Notes: generated by a model from the letters alone, not told the origin. A DNA stretch of 64,000 bases from an uncultured Lachnospiraceae bacterium (GCA_947626915.1 CANQUA010000009.1:1-64000), one strand, 5' to 3'. Shown: positions 29,952-39,578, counted from the first letter of the stretch. A program made the numbers and translations.

Positions 29952-31175
29952 ATGAAAAAAGCATTAATGACCGCGTCCGTGGCATCCATGCTTGATAATT
30001 TCAACCGCAGCAACATAAAACTCCTGCTGGAAGCCGGCTGCGAAGTGACGCTGGCGGCGGATTTCAGCGGAGAAGAAGATTCCAGTCCGCCTGCCAGAAT
30101 CGCATCTTTCAGGGCAGAGATGGAAAGCCTGGGCTGCCGTGTAGTGCAGATCGATTTCAGCAGGAAGATCGGGAACCTCCGAAAGCAGTTCCGTTCTTAC
30201 TGCCAGCTAAAAAAGCTGGCGGAAGAAGATTTTGCGCTGGTCCACTGCAATTCGCCGATCTGCGCCGCGATGACGAGGCTGGCCTTTCGAAAAAAGAGAA
30301 AAACCCATGGAACCCGGGTGATCTACACCGCCCACGGGTTCCATTTTTATAGGGGAGCGCCGGTTAGAAACTGGCTTTTATATTTCCCGGTGGAATGGGT
30401 ATGCGCCCATTGGACGGATATCCTGAATACAGTGAATCAGGAGGACTACCGATTTGCCGGAAAGTGGCTGAAAGCCGTGCGTGTCGTCCGTCTGCCGGGG
30501 GTCGGGATCGACCTCACAAAGGTCAGACCGAACGGTGAGGATCGAGATTCCATTCGCAGGGAATTGGGGATCGCTGAGAATGAGAAGATGCTGCTTTCAG
30601 TGGGAGAACTGATTAAAAGGAAGAACCAGGGGCGGGTGATACAGGCGCTGAGGATTCTCAGAGATGAAAAGGAGCAGTGCGGGAGAGGCGGCAGGGTATT
30701 TAGGGCGCCGCTTCGGAATCAGGCGGAAAAAACTGCCTGCAGTTTCCCGGACCGCTTCGGCCTGCGTTACGTAATCTGCGGCCAGGGTAAGACGGAAAAG
30801 AAACTCAAGACCCTGGCTGCGAAACTTGGACTAGCGGACCGGGTCCTGTTTTTGGGTTACCGGGAAGACATTCCGCAGCTGTGCCGGGCGGCGGATTTAT
30901 TTGTGTTTCCTTCCCTGCAGGAAGGACTTCCGATGGCGCTTATGGAAGCAATCGCGGTGAAAACACCGGTGGTGTGCTCGGATATCCGGGGGAATCGGGA
31001 ACTGATAAGTGAGAAGACGCTGCGGTTTGATCCGAAAAACCCGGCAGACATCGCGGGATGTATTTGCAGGGCGATCGAATCCGACCAGACGCAATTGGTT
31101 GAAAATCACTTTTCTTCCTTGGCGAAATACCGTTTGGAGATCATAGAAAAAGTCATGAAAAAGGAATATTCATGA
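29952..31175 (+). CDS. Glycosyltransferase family 4 (GT-B fold)
   Basis: A 407-residue cytoplasmic GT4. The N-terminal Rossmann domain has HCNSPICAAMTRLA and YTAHGFHFYRGAP, a pair typical of capsule/exopolysaccharide GT4 enzymes of the CapM/EpsD kind. The C-terminal domain has LSVGELIKRKNQGRVIQAL and the donor-binding E-x7-E region FPSLQEGLPMALMEA. A stretch near residues 235-265 is longer and more basic than usual, an insertion within the C-terminal domain. It starts 21 bases after the LoaP-like gene and overlaps the next GT by four bases (ATGA), so it is translationally coupled. It probably makes an early linkage of the polysaccharide; donor and acceptor are not deducible from sequence. Confidence 0.87.
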   Translation: MKKALMTASVASMLDNFNRSNIKLLLEAGCEVTLAADFSGEEDSSPPARIASFRAEMESLGCRVVQIDFSRKIGNLRKQFRSYCQLKKLAEEDFALVHCNSPICAAMTRLAFRKKRKTHGTRVIYTAHGFHFYRGAPVRNWLLYFPVEWVCAHWTDILNTVNQEDYRFAGKWLKAVRVVRLPGVGIDLTKVRPNGEDRDSIRRELGIAENEKMLLSVGELIKRKNQGRVIQALRILRDEKEQCGRGGRVFRAPLRNQAEKTACSFPDRFGLRYVICGQGKTEKKLKTLAAKLGLADRVLFLGYREDIPQLCRAADLFVFPSLQEGLPMALMEAIAVKTPVVCSDIRGNRELISEKTLRFDPKNPADIAGCICRAIESDQTQLVENHFSSLAKYRLEIIEKVMKKEYS

Positions 31176-32299
31176 AGACCGTGATCAATGCGCTGCAATA
31201 TAAACCGGACAGTTCCGGAATCGGTGTGATGATACGGGAGTTGTTCGGGGCGTATGCCGATGTGACAAAGCGGCCATGTACGGTGATATTGTCCGGAGAC
31301 AGTCCAGGGTTTCCTGCCGGAAAGAATACCGAAATCATCCGTTCACCATGGAGCCATGGGCAGAGTGTGAGGCGAATGATCTTTCAGACTTTTCTGATGG
31401 GACGAAAGTACTGCAGGGAGGCTGTTTTATTAACCAATGATTCCGGGACCCCATTCTTTTTGCCCGGGACATGCAGGCTGGTCCCCGTGATTACGGATCT
31501 GGCGGTATACCGTCTGCCGGAAGTATATCAGCAGTCCAGAGTCATCTGGTGGAGAATGCGGTACCGTTACGTCCGGCGCAGGGCCGGTTTGTTTATTGCT
31601 ATCTCAGAGTTTACGAAACAGGAGATCATCGAAATACTGAACATATCGGAAGAACGGGTCAGAGTGGTCCCCATGGCCTGCCCGGAATCGCTGAGACGTG
31701 TGGATGATCCGGCAGTCCTGGCAGCGATGAGAAGAAAATATGGTCTGGCAGAACGGTACATACTTTTTGTAGGAAACTCTAATCCCAGAAAGAACCTGAA
31801 ACGTATGATCCGGGCGTTTGATCTGCTGAAGGAACAAAGCCGTATTCCTCACCAGCTGGTTATCGCCGGAGGACAGGGGTGGAAATTTGACCGCGCAAAG
31901 GCGATGGATGGAGTGGCGCATCAGAAAGATGTAAAGTTTATCGGATTCGTGCCGGATGCGGACATGCCGGCACTATATTCCGCGGCCAGTTTATTTGCCT
32001 TTCCTACGCTGTATGAAGGCTTTGGTCTTCCCGTGCTGGAAGCTCAGGCGTGCGGGGTACCGGTTTTGACCAGTAATCGAAGCGCGCTTCCGGAAACCGG
32101 CGGCAGCGGGGCGCTTTATATCGATCCCTATCATGTCGCTGACATTTGCTCCGGAATGCGCGGTATTCTGGAAAATGCTTCGCTTTCAGAGCAATTGGTA
32201 TCCCAGGGCTATAAGAACTTAGAAAGGTTCAGCTGGAAAGAATCCGCAAAGCGGCTGGATGAGATAGTCACGAGACTCTGCCGGAGTGAGGGTGAATAA
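31172..32299 (+). CDS. Glycosyltransferase family 4, mannosyl/rhamnosyltransferase type
   Basis: A 375-residue GT4. The N-terminus (NALQYKPDSSGIGVMIRELF) has the Gly-rich loop seen in mannosyltransferases of WbpX/WbpY/WbaZ kind. The C-terminal domain has FVGNSNPRKNLKRMIRAF, then FPTLYEGFGLPVLEAQACGVP with the E-x7-E donor site. It overlaps the preceding gene by four bases and the next gene starts directly at its stop. A GDP-D-rhamnose or GDP-mannose donor is suggested by the nucleotide-sugar genes at 48.8-56.1 kb, which is inference. Confidence 0.87.
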   Translation: MKTVINALQYKPDSSGIGVMIRELFGAYADVTKRPCTVILSGDSPGFPAGKNTEIIRSPWSHGQSVRRMIFQTFLMGRKYCREAVLLTNDSGTPFFLPGTCRLVPVITDLAVYRLPEVYQQSRVIWWRMRYRYVRRRAGLFIAISEFTKQEIIEILNISEERVRVVPMACPESLRRVDDPAVLAAMRRKYGLAERYILFVGNSNPRKNLKRMIRAFDLLKEQSRIPHQLVIAGGQGWKFDRAKAMDGVAHQKDVKFIGFVPDADMPALYSAASLFAFPTLYEGFGLPVLEAQACGVPVLTSNRSALPETGGSGALYIDPYHVADICSGMRGILENASLSEQLVSQGYKNLERFSWKESAKRLDEIVTRLCRSEGE

Positions 32300-33427
32300 A
32301 TGCGCGTATCGCTGGAACTGCAGCCCTGCTGCGGCAATATGACCGGCATAGGGATCTATACATACGAACTGGCCCGCAGACTGAAAAGTGTGGATGGCAT
32401 AACGTTTCAGGGCAACGTTTTCAATTTTTTGCGGCGGCATCAGCATGCTTCATTAAAAGAGGCCATGCCGTTTGAACTAAAGGAAAGTTCCGTGTTCCCA
32501 TATGGGGTCTATCGGCGCATATGGAATGTTCTTCCTGTAGATTATGAGAGTTTTTTTGGGACGGCGGACATCGTCCATTTTTTTAATTACTGTGCGCCTC
32601 CGAAAATCCATGGAAAAATGATTACGACAGTATATGACATGACATACGCCCGGTATCCGGAAACCATGAGCAAAGCGAATTTGCAAAGGCTGCGCAAGGA
32701 CCTTGACTCCAGCATCAGACGGAGTTCGCTGGTTGTGACCTGCTCAGAGTTTTCTAAGCAAGAGATTATGGCTCTGTGCGGGGCGCCGGAACATGCGGTC
32801 GCGGTTGTTTATCCGGCAGTAAATACCGATGGAAAAACCTGCGGCAGCAGGAAGCTTTTCGAGAGGTTAGGCATCAGGGGAAATTACCTGTTATATGTAG
32901 GGTCAATTGAACCGCGGAAAAATCTTGTGAGGCTGCTGCGGGCGTTTGACCGCCTGAAAAAGGAAACAGGACTTGACAGTCAGCTGGTATTATGCGGCGG
33001 AAAAGGCTGGAATAATCAAGAGTTTTTCGAAACTCTGGAGCGTATTGAGAGCCGTGGGGATGTACTGCTGACAGGGTATCTGCCGGCAGATGAGAGAAAT
33101 ACCCTCTATGCAAAAGCGAAGGTTTTTGTGTTCCCTTCCATTTACGAGGGTTTCGGCATTCCTGTCCTTGAAGCAATGTATTGGGGAACACCGGTTGTCT
33201 GTTCGAACGCGGCCTCTCTCCCGGAAGTCGCAGGGGATGCGGCCTGCTATGTGGACCCGTTTTCTGAAGACTCGATTGCGGAAGGTATTTGCCGGGTCAT
33301 GACAGACAGAGCCTATTCCCTGGAATTAACTGAAAAGGGATCACAACGGTATCGGATGTTCAGCTGGGATGATTCAGCCCGGAAGCTGGCAGAGCTTTAT
33401 GAAAAGCTGGCATCGACCAGTAAATAA
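32300..33427 (+). CDS. Glycosyltransferase family 4, mannosyl/rhamnosyltransferase type
   Basis: A 375-residue GT4 paralogous to its upstream neighbour. It has the N-terminal loop CGNMTGIGIYTYELARRL, then YVGSIEPRKNLVRLLRAF and the donor site FPSIYEGFGIPVLEAMYWGTP. The start codon directly follows the previous stop, with GAGGGTGAA upstream. Three GT4 genes in a row just before an ABC exporter recall the wbpZ/wbpY/wbpX set that builds the A-band D-rhamnan of Pseudomonas aeruginosa. The match is in architecture and pathway, not a demonstrated orthology. Confidence 0.87.
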   Translation: MRVSLELQPCCGNMTGIGIYTYELARRLKSVDGITFQGNVFNFLRRHQHASLKEAMPFELKESSVFPYGVYRRIWNVLPVDYESFFGTADIVHFFNYCAPPKIHGKMITTVYDMTYARYPETMSKANLQRLRKDLDSSIRRSSLVVTCSEFSKQEIMALCGAPEHAVAVVYPAVNTDGKTCGSRKLFERLGIRGNYLLYVGSIEPRKNLVRLLRAFDRLKKETGLDSQLVLCGGKGWNNQEFFETLERIESRGDVLLTGYLPADERNTLYAKAKVFVFPSIYEGFGIPVLEAMYWGTPVVCSNAASLPEVAGDAACYVDPFSEDSIAEGICRVMTDRAYSLELTEKGSQRYRMFSWDDSARKLAELYEKLASTSK

Positions 33428-33452
33428 AAACGACAGGACCAGAGGGAAATAG

Positions 33453-34229
33453 ATGACTACGATTAAAGAAATCTACGCATACCGCGAAATGATATTCAGC
33501 CTGGTGCGAAGGGATCTGAAAGGACGTTATAAGGGCTCAGTACTGGGCTTTTTGTGGACGTTCATCAATCCGCTGCTGCAGCTGGGTGTGTATACGATGG
33601 TGTTTTCCATTATCATGCGGAATGGAATTGAAGACTACTATCTTTTTTTATTTGTGGCGCTGATACCGTGGATTTTCTTCAGCACATGCCTGTCAGCCGG
33701 TTCGAGGTGTATATGGATTCAGCAGGATATGGTAAAGAAGATTTATTTCCCGCGAGAGGTATTGCCGATTGCTTTTGTCACGAGTCAGTTTGTGAATATG
33801 CTCTTGTCGTTTATCATTGTTTTTGCAGCGCTTATAATGGGAGGAAAGATTTTGAATTTTCACGCGATATTGTTCCTTCCGCTTATCATGATTATAGAAT
33901 ATATCGAGGCGCTCAGCATGACGATGCTGTTCTCAGCAATTACGGTATATCTCAGGGATGTAGAGTATATTCTGGGGATTGTAGCTATGGCATGGCAATT
34001 TTTAAGTCCGATTATGTATTCGACCGGTCAGATTCCCACAAAAATGCTGTGGGTGTTTAATCTCAATCCGATGTGTCCGGTGATAACCGCATATAGAGAT
34101 ATTTTGTATTATGGCGTTATGCCAAAACTTAATACGCTGGTTCAGGCGCTCTTTTTTGGTGTGGTTGTTTTAGTTATAGGAGTTGTGACATTCGGACACT
34201 TAAAAAAGCATTTTGCAGAAGAACTGTAA
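33453..34229 (+). CDS. wzm: Polysaccharide ABC exporter, permease (Wzm/TagG type)
   Basis: A 258-residue membrane protein with about six transmembrane helices. It has the ABC-2 polysaccharide-exporter signature at the N-terminus (MIFSLVRRDLKGRYKGSVLGFLW, an interface helix preceding TM1) and the usual YLRDVEYILGI coupling segment near residue 170. By family knowledge it pairs with the Wzt-type ATPase encoded 16 bases downstream to move undecaprenyl-linked polysaccharide across the membrane. The ATG follows GACCAGAGGGAAAT. In Gram-positives the equivalent pair is TarGH for teichoic acid; the nucleotide-sugar genes here favour a rhamnan or mannan cargo. Confidence 0.93.
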   Translation: MTTIKEIYAYREMIFSLVRRDLKGRYKGSVLGFLWTFINPLLQLGVYTMVFSIIMRNGIEDYYLFLFVALIPWIFFSTCLSAGSRCIWIQQDMVKKIYFPREVLPIAFVTSQFVNMLLSFIIVFAALIMGGKILNFHAILFLPLIMIIEYIEALSMTMLFSAITVYLRDVEYILGIVAMAWQFLSPIMYSTGQIPTKMLWVFNLNPMCPVITAYRDILYYGVMPKLNTLVQALFFGVVVLVIGVVTFGHLKKHFAEEL

Positions 34230-34245
34230 TTTGGAGGATATGTGA

Positions 34246-35481
34246 GTGAAGCCGGAAAATGCGATAGAAGTCCATCAGGTTACGAAAGAATTCAAAGTAT
34301 ATCTTGATAAAGGGCAGACGCTGAAAGAGAAAGTGCTATTTAGAAATCGAAGAAAGTATGAAAAGAGGACGGTCCTGAATGGGATCAGTTTTGAGGTAAA
34401 AAAAGGCGAAGCGGTCGGTCTGATTGGTCAAAACGGCTGCGGCAAGAGCACAACACTGAAGCTTTTGACCCGCATCATGTATCCGGATTCCGGTACGATC
34501 GAGATGCGTGGCCGGGTATCCAGCCTGATTGAGCTTGGAGCCGGTTTCCATCCTGATATGAGTGGAAGACAGAATATTTATACGAATGCATCGATTTTCG
34601 GGCTAACCAAAAAGGAAATAGATAAACGCATTCAGGACATTATTGATTTTTCAGAATTGGAAAAATTCATTGATAATCCGGTGCGAACCTATTCATCGGG
34701 AATGTATACCCGGTTAGCGTTCGCAGTGGCAATCAATGTAGACGCGGACATCCTGCTGATCGACGAGATATTGGCGGTTGGTGACGCGAATTTTCAGGCT
34801 AAATGCTTTAATCGGTTAAGGGAGATCAAGGCGCAGGGAACAACGATCGTGATTGTTTCGCATTCTTTGCAGCAAATCGAACAGATTTGTGAACGAAGTA
34901 TCTGGATTCAGGATGGTAAGATACAGGCGGAAGGACTGCCGCGAGTCGTCCACCCGGAATATTTAGATTTCATGGGACAGAAACGACAGGAGACAATCAC
35001 AAAAAAGATCGCGTCCAGTGTGCCTGCCCCCAAGCCGGATGAAAAGAAAAAAGAACGATGGGGAAATGGAAATGCCAGAATCACGGATATTCGGATTTTG
35101 GATGCGGGCGGAGAGACCAGAACCGTTTTTAAGACTGGTGACAGCTTTAAGATACAGATAAGCTATGAAGTAGTAAAAATGGTTCAGGACGCTGTGTTTG
35201 GAATCGGAATATTCCGTGCGGATGGCATGAGATGTTACGGGACCAATACCAGAATCGAGAATTTTCCACGATATGATTTGAAAACAAACGGATGCGTAGA
35301 ATTGGAACTGGAGGAGGTGGAACTGCTCCCGGGAGAATACAGTATAGACCTGGCAATTGAGTGTAACGTAGGTATTCCGGTAGATTATTATACGAAGGCG
35401 GCCAGGATCACGGTCTATTCCGATATATCGGATGTGGGGGTATGTAGAATCAAGCATAGCTGGACGTTGGATGCCATGTAA
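34246..35481 (+). CDS. wzt: Polysaccharide ABC exporter, ATPase with C-terminal Wzt-C glycan-recognition domain
   Basis: A 411-residue protein. The ATPase domain (about 1-245) has Walker A GQNGCGKST from about residue 61, signature YSSGM near 149 and Walker B ILLIDEILAVGD near 169. Residues about 275-411 form a beta-sandwich of the Wzt-C type (ARITDIRILDAGGETRTVFKTGD, then ELEEVELLPGEYSIDLAI). Wzt-C domains in O8/O9a-like systems bind the chemically capped non-reducing end of a finished chain and license export. Its presence suggests an exporter that waits for a cap. The start is GTG with GGAGGATATGT upstream. The neighbouring coiled-coil methyltransferase is the obvious source of such a cap. 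Confidence 0.92.
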   Translation: MKPENAIEVHQVTKEFKVYLDKGQTLKEKVLFRNRRKYEKRTVLNGISFEVKKGEAVGLIGQNGCGKSTTLKLLTRIMYPDSGTIEMRGRVSSLIELGAGFHPDMSGRQNIYTNASIFGLTKKEIDKRIQDIIDFSELEKFIDNPVRTYSSGMYTRLAFAVAINVDADILLIDEILAVGDANFQAKCFNRLREIKAQGTTIVIVSHSLQQIEQICERSIWIQDGKIQAEGLPRVVHPEYLDFMGQKRQETITKKIASSVPAPKPDEKKKERWGNGNARITDIRILDAGGETRTVFKTGDSFKIQISYEVVKMVQDAVFGIGIFRADGMRCYGTNTRIENFPRYDLKTNGCVELELEEVELLPGEYSIDLAIECNVGIPVDYYTKAARITVYSDISDVGVCRIKHSWTLDAM

Positions 35482-35500
35482 ATGCAGGAGGTGCTGAAGT

Positions 35501-36664
35501 GTGCTCATTCAATGGTTGAAAAGAAAGATCTTTAATTTGATTCGAGATGATATTCGGGAAATGTGCGAGAGGTATGTGGAGGCACAAAACGGTAAGAACA
35601 GTAAATTTGAGAACCATCTGTTATTGCTGGAGACAGAGACTGAAAAGCAAAATGGACAGATATGTGATATAAAAAAGTCTTTTACTGATTTGAAAAAGAA
35701 AATCTTTGAGCAGCAAGAGGTTGATAAAAGCTATGCCAGAAAACTTCTGATGCTGGAAGAAAATATACAGGGCGATAATCAGCTTATCAAGGAACTGCAG
35801 CAAGGAATCAGGAGTCAGGCCGGGCTGATTGAAGATATAGGAAAAGTCATTGACAGCTATGAAAAAGATATTACAGAGTCAAGAAAAATAAACGGAAACC
35901 ACACAAACCGGCTGCTTACACTGGAAGAAAATATGCGGAGCAATAATAAGCGTCTTCAGGGAATTGTTGAGACGATGGAGCTTGATAATCCGTATTCTTT
36001 GATCGATTATGGACAGTTTGAGAATAATTTCAGGGGCAGCCGTGACCTCATCAAACAGAGGCAGCAGATATATGTACCATATTTCAAAGAAAAGAAAAAT
36101 GTACTGGATTTAGGCTGCGGCAGGGGTGAATTCCTTGAACTGATGCACGAGAACGGTATTCAGGCAGTGGGTGTGGATCTGTATCAACCGTTTGTGGATC
36201 AATGCGGGCAGATGGGATTTGAAGTATATCATCAGGATGCTTTGGAGTATCTGCGGAAATGTCAGCTGGTGGACGGGATATTCTTTGGACAGGTGGCGGA
36301 ACATCTGCATGTTGCGGAACTGATACAGTTTTGCGGACTTGCTTATGAGAAACTGCTTCCAGGTGGGTGCCTGATCATAGAAACACCGAATCCGACATGT
36401 CTGGCAATCTATTCCCATGCGTTTTATGCAGATCCTACGCATACAAGGCCTGTGCATCCTGAGACTCTCCGGTATTATCTGCATATTGCCGGCTTCAGGA
36501 ATATCGAGATTGTCTATACAGACAGTAGTAGACTGCCGACCCGGATTCCCGTACTAGAAAGTGACCGAGTTGTTAATCTGGACGAATTCAACGAAAGCAT
36601 GAAAGAGGTTTCAGACCAACTATTTGGGAGCAGAGACTATGCGGCAGTCGCGATAAAACAGTGA
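35501..36664 (+). CDS. SAM-dependent methyltransferase with N-terminal coiled coil
   Basis: A 387-residue protein. Residues about 20-165 are charged and heptad-like with few prolines or glycines, a coiled coil with two similar blocks (KLLMLEENIQGDNQ and RLLTLEENMRSNN). Residues about 195-330 form a class I methyltransferase: VLDLGCGRGEF from about residue 201, with acidic GVDL ending motif II, and an IIETPNP motif IV. Start is GTG after AGGAGG at nine bases. Positioned directly after wzm/wzt, it fits a chain-capping enzyme. In E. coli WbdD a capping methyltransferase is joined to a coiled coil acting as a length ruler; here the order is reversed. The cap and ruler roles are inference. Confidence 0.85.
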   Translation: MLIQWLKRKIFNLIRDDIREMCERYVEAQNGKNSKFENHLLLLETETEKQNGQICDIKKSFTDLKKKIFEQQEVDKSYARKLLMLEENIQGDNQLIKELQQGIRSQAGLIEDIGKVIDSYEKDITESRKINGNHTNRLLTLEENMRSNNKRLQGIVETMELDNPYSLIDYGQFENNFRGSRDLIKQRQQIYVPYFKEKKNVLDLGCGRGEFLELMHENGIQAVGVDLYQPFVDQCGQMGFEVYHQDALEYLRKCQLVDGIFFGQVAEHLHVAELIQFCGLAYEKLLPGGCLIIETPNPTCLAIYSHAFYADPTHTRPVHPETLRYYLHIAGFRNIEIVYTDSSRLPTRIPVLESDRVVNLDEFNESMKEVSDQLFGSRDYAAVAIKQ

Positions 36665-36680
36665 GAGGGAACAAAAGCGT

Positions 36681-37160
36681 ATGATAACAGAAGGCGAGAA
36701 AAAAGTATATTCGGAGTTGTTTCATATTGTGAAAGTTAATATGGAAGCGGCCGGACAGGAAATGATTCCATTAGAGGAGGCTTTTCTTACAACGGTTGGG
36801 ATTGCACCGGACACGGCTGATGTGCTTCAACTGAGGAGATTAAATAAGAAAGGTCTGGTACAGGCCAGTTTTGCGTCCATATTAAGACGATTTCCGGATG
36901 AGGGGGCGATTGCAGACTGGGCCAAAAAGGAGGATATGCCGTGCGAGGAATATAGAATCAAATTAATTACAACTTTGGTTAATTCGGCAGAATATAAGCA
37001 GAAAGGCATCCGCGTCTGCAATAATATCTACTCATCTGCGCAAAAACAGCCCGTACAGGTGGTTGTACAGACTGGATATGCAGGTATGGATCGTTTGGTG
37101 AAAATATATTCCAGGATGCCGAAGTGGATGAAGAAGCTTGCAAAAAAAATACTTAAATGA
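36681..37160 (+). CDS. Small protein with DUF4214-like stretch
   Basis: A 159-residue protein with no signal peptide or membrane helix. A central segment (SFASILRRFPDEGAIADWAKK, then LITTLVNSAEYKQKG) resembles the DUF4214 repeat, a short helical motif found in secreted and glycan-associated proteins; the match is weak. The C-terminus (RMPKWMKKLAKKILK) is a basic amphipathic helix that could touch the membrane. The gene lies between the coiled-coil methyltransferase and a two-domain glycosyltransferase, 16 bases after the former. It might help assemble the synthesis/export complex; no enzymatic motif is visible. Confidence 0.65.
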   Translation: MITEGEKKVYSELFHIVKVNMEAAGQEMIPLEEAFLTTVGIAPDTADVLQLRRLNKKGLVQASFASILRRFPDEGAIADWAKKEDMPCEEYRIKLITTLVNSAEYKQKGIRVCNNIYSSAQKQPVQVVVQTGYAGMDRLVKIYSRMPKWMKKLAKKILK

Positions 37161-37178
37161 TCAGGAGACAGTCCGGAT

Positions 37179-39578
37179 ATGCAGAAGATATATATTGATG
37201 TTACCAATGTGCTTCAGGTGAATTTTGTAACAGGAATACAAAGGGTGGTTCGCAGCGTCATTCTGGAAATGATGGAACGTATCCCGGAGAGACTGGAGCT
37301 TCTGGCACTTACGCCGCAGATGAACAGTTTTTCTGTATTGGATAAAAAGCTGTTTGTGGAATACATCCGGGGAGAATGTGAGGAAAAACCGAAAGTCTAT
37401 GGTAAAAAGGTCATCCGCCCTTCGGAGATTAAAGCCGGAGATATCTTTTTTGATCTGGACAGTGTCTGGAATTCCTCCTATAAAAGAAGTACTTTGCTTC
37501 CTGAATTGAAAAACGCAGGTGTGAAACTGGCAGTGTATATCTACGATATCATTCCAATCACGGAACCGCAGTTCTGCCATGTGAACACAACATTCAATTT
37601 TATGGATTACCTTGGGGCATATCTTCAGTATGCGGATATTCTGATTGCATCCGCGCAAAGCACACTGGACGAGATCTATAAATTGATGGACCGACTGGGG
37701 CTGAAACATATACCTGGGTATGTGTCATGGCTCGGTTCCGACTTTAACAAAACTGCGAAAATGAATTCAAAAGATGTACCCAGGGATGTCAAAAAGGCAG
37801 CATCCGGTAAATATGTTCTGTGCATTGGCACGATTGAGCCGAGAAAGAACCATAAACTGGTCCTCGACGCGTTTGAGCAGGAGCTTTTTTCTAAAGGAAC
37901 CCGCCTTATTTTTGCAGGAAAAATTGGATGGAATGTGGAGGCATTTGAAAGGCGAATTAAGGAGAATCAGTATTTAGGGAAACAGTTTTTTTATTTTGAA
38001 GGATTGAATGATGCGGCTATTGATTATCTGTACCGCCATGCGTATATGGTGGCATTTCCTACATATAACGAAGGGTTTGGTCTGCCTATCATAGAGGCAC
38101 TGGAGCGAGGCGTTCCTGTGCTTGCATCACGGAAACCGGTGCTGCAGGAGGTGGGACAGGATTATTGCGGATATTTTGATCCAGACAGCCCACAGGAATT
38201 TATTGAGTTGCTGAATCATTATCTGGATAATCCGGATGAGTATGCCGGGATGATAGAACATATCAAAGAATTTAAGCCGTTTACCTGGAGCGAAACGGCG
38301 GATAGGATCATTGAAGCCCTGGAATTACTGCAGATAAAGGAATATACTCCCAAACAGGATTTGAAGCAGATGGTGATTCTGACAGCCAGGCCAGATGCAA
38401 TAGGGGAAAGTTTGCGCTTTATCGATCACTTTATGGCATTTATTGATGAGGTCGTAATCTGTTGTCCGGATTCGGTAGCAAAAGCCATGAAGCAGAGTTA
38501 CCACGGCAGGATGAAACTGGTTATTCTGACAGATAACCAACTTTTAAGAGGAAGACCCTTGCCGAAAGACCATGAACAGAGGAATTTCCTTCTTCGCTGC
38601 CTTGCTATGCGGAGTGATGTGCTGGATGACGTATTCATCATGAGTGATGATGATTACAGACCGTTAAAGAGAATTGAAAAATGGCAGTTTGTCACGGATC
38701 AACAATACAGGGCATATTATTCCGCTTATCTTGACCGGTGGCAGGGAACCGCCGGTAATATGACTTCTTACGATTATGGAATGTTTAAAACAAGAGATTT
38801 TTTAAGAAAGCAGCATTATCCTTGCAAACAATACAGTGCACATATGCCGCAGATTATCGACAAGAGATTGTACTGCGAGATGCTGGACGCACATCCGGGC
38901 ATCGAGGATATGGGATTATGTGAGTGGAGTTCTTATTTTAATTATGTGCAGTATCATTATTCCAATCTGATCAGTTCAGAACCGTATGTTACAATGGGCT
39001 GGCCGGGGAGCGGAACTGACTGGCGGATAGATGTTCCGCCGCAGGATATGCTGTTTGAGAACTATTATGAATCCCTGTATGAGCCGGGCGGGTTATTTGA
39101 AGGTTTTTCCCAGACATATTATGATGGAATCGAAACAGAGAATCAAAGAAAAGCAGCAAAAGCACGGACAGAGCTGAATCAGTATATCATATGGCAGGAG
39201 CAGTTTGAGCAGTACAGGAGAAAATATGTAGTTGAGTATGGGGAGGTTCCTTCTTTTGGTATACGCTGTGAGAATGAGCAGGTGTATATTGATGTTCCGC
39301 AGGTGATAGAGATTCCGATAGGCGGATTTATCAGGGTGCCATTCTATCTGGTGAATCCAGAGAAAATGGAATTGAATGTTAATTACAGAATATGTGATGC
39401 CGAAGGGAAAACTGTGATAGGGGGCACGGCGTTTGCTGTTGAAAAGGGTATAGAGTATTTTGAACTGCCGGTGTTTGGCATTACTAAGAATAGCAGACCC
39501 GGAAGGTATATGCTGACAGTTTTTGTAACAGGAAATGAAATAAATCGTAATAAAACGTTAGTTGCAATATGTGCGTAA
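37179..39578 (+). CDS. Two-domain glycosyltransferase: GT4 fused to a GT-A-like domain and a beta tail
   Basis: A 799-residue protein in three parts. Residues 1 to about 385 are a complete GT4: FVTGIQRVVRSV at the N-terminus, CIGTIEPRKNHKLVLDAF, and donor site FPTYNEGFGLPIIEALERG. Residues about 395-690 start with MVILTARPDA and hold IMSDDDYRPLKR near 488, a DxD-like acidic motif in a context reminiscent of GT-A and stealth-type sugar-phosphate transferases. The family of this second domain is uncertain. The last 100 residues are beta-rich (IPIGGFIRVPFYLVNP, YRICDAEG) and recall Wzt-C-like glycan-binding folds. One polypeptide could add two sugars or a sugar and a sugar phosphate. Composition is intermediate between the GC-rich flank and the AT-rich block that follows. 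Confidence 0.8.
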   Translation: MQKIYIDVTNVLQVNFVTGIQRVVRSVILEMMERIPERLELLALTPQMNSFSVLDKKLFVEYIRGECEEKPKVYGKKVIRPSEIKAGDIFFDLDSVWNSSYKRSTLLPELKNAGVKLAVYIYDIIPITEPQFCHVNTTFNFMDYLGAYLQYADILIASAQSTLDEIYKLMDRLGLKHIPGYVSWLGSDFNKTAKMNSKDVPRDVKKAASGKYVLCIGTIEPRKNHKLVLDAFEQELFSKGTRLIFAGKIGWNVEAFERRIKENQYLGKQFFYFEGLNDAAIDYLYRHAYMVAFPTYNEGFGLPIIEALERGVPVLASRKPVLQEVGQDYCGYFDPDSPQEFIELLNHYLDNPDEYAGMIEHIKEFKPFTWSETADRIIEALELLQIKEYTPKQDLKQMVILTARPDAIGESLRFIDHFMAFIDEVVICCPDSVAKAMKQSYHGRMKLVILTDNQLLRGRPLPKDHEQRNFLLRCLAMRSDVLDDVFIMSDDDYRPLKRIEKWQFVTDQQYRAYYSAYLDRWQGTAGNMTSYDYGMFKTRDFLRKQHYPCKQYSAHMPQIIDKRLYCEMLDAHPGIEDMGLCEWSSYFNYVQYHYSNLISSEPYVTMGWPGSGTDWRIDVPPQDMLFENYYESLYEPGGLFEGFSQTYYDGIETENQRKAAKARTELNQYIIWQEQFEQYRRKYVVEYGEVPSFGIRCENEQVYIDVPQVIEIPIGGFIRVPFYLVNPEKMELNVNYRICDAEGKTVIGGTAFAVEKGIEYFELPVFGITKNSRPGRYMLTVFVTGNEINRNKTLVAICA

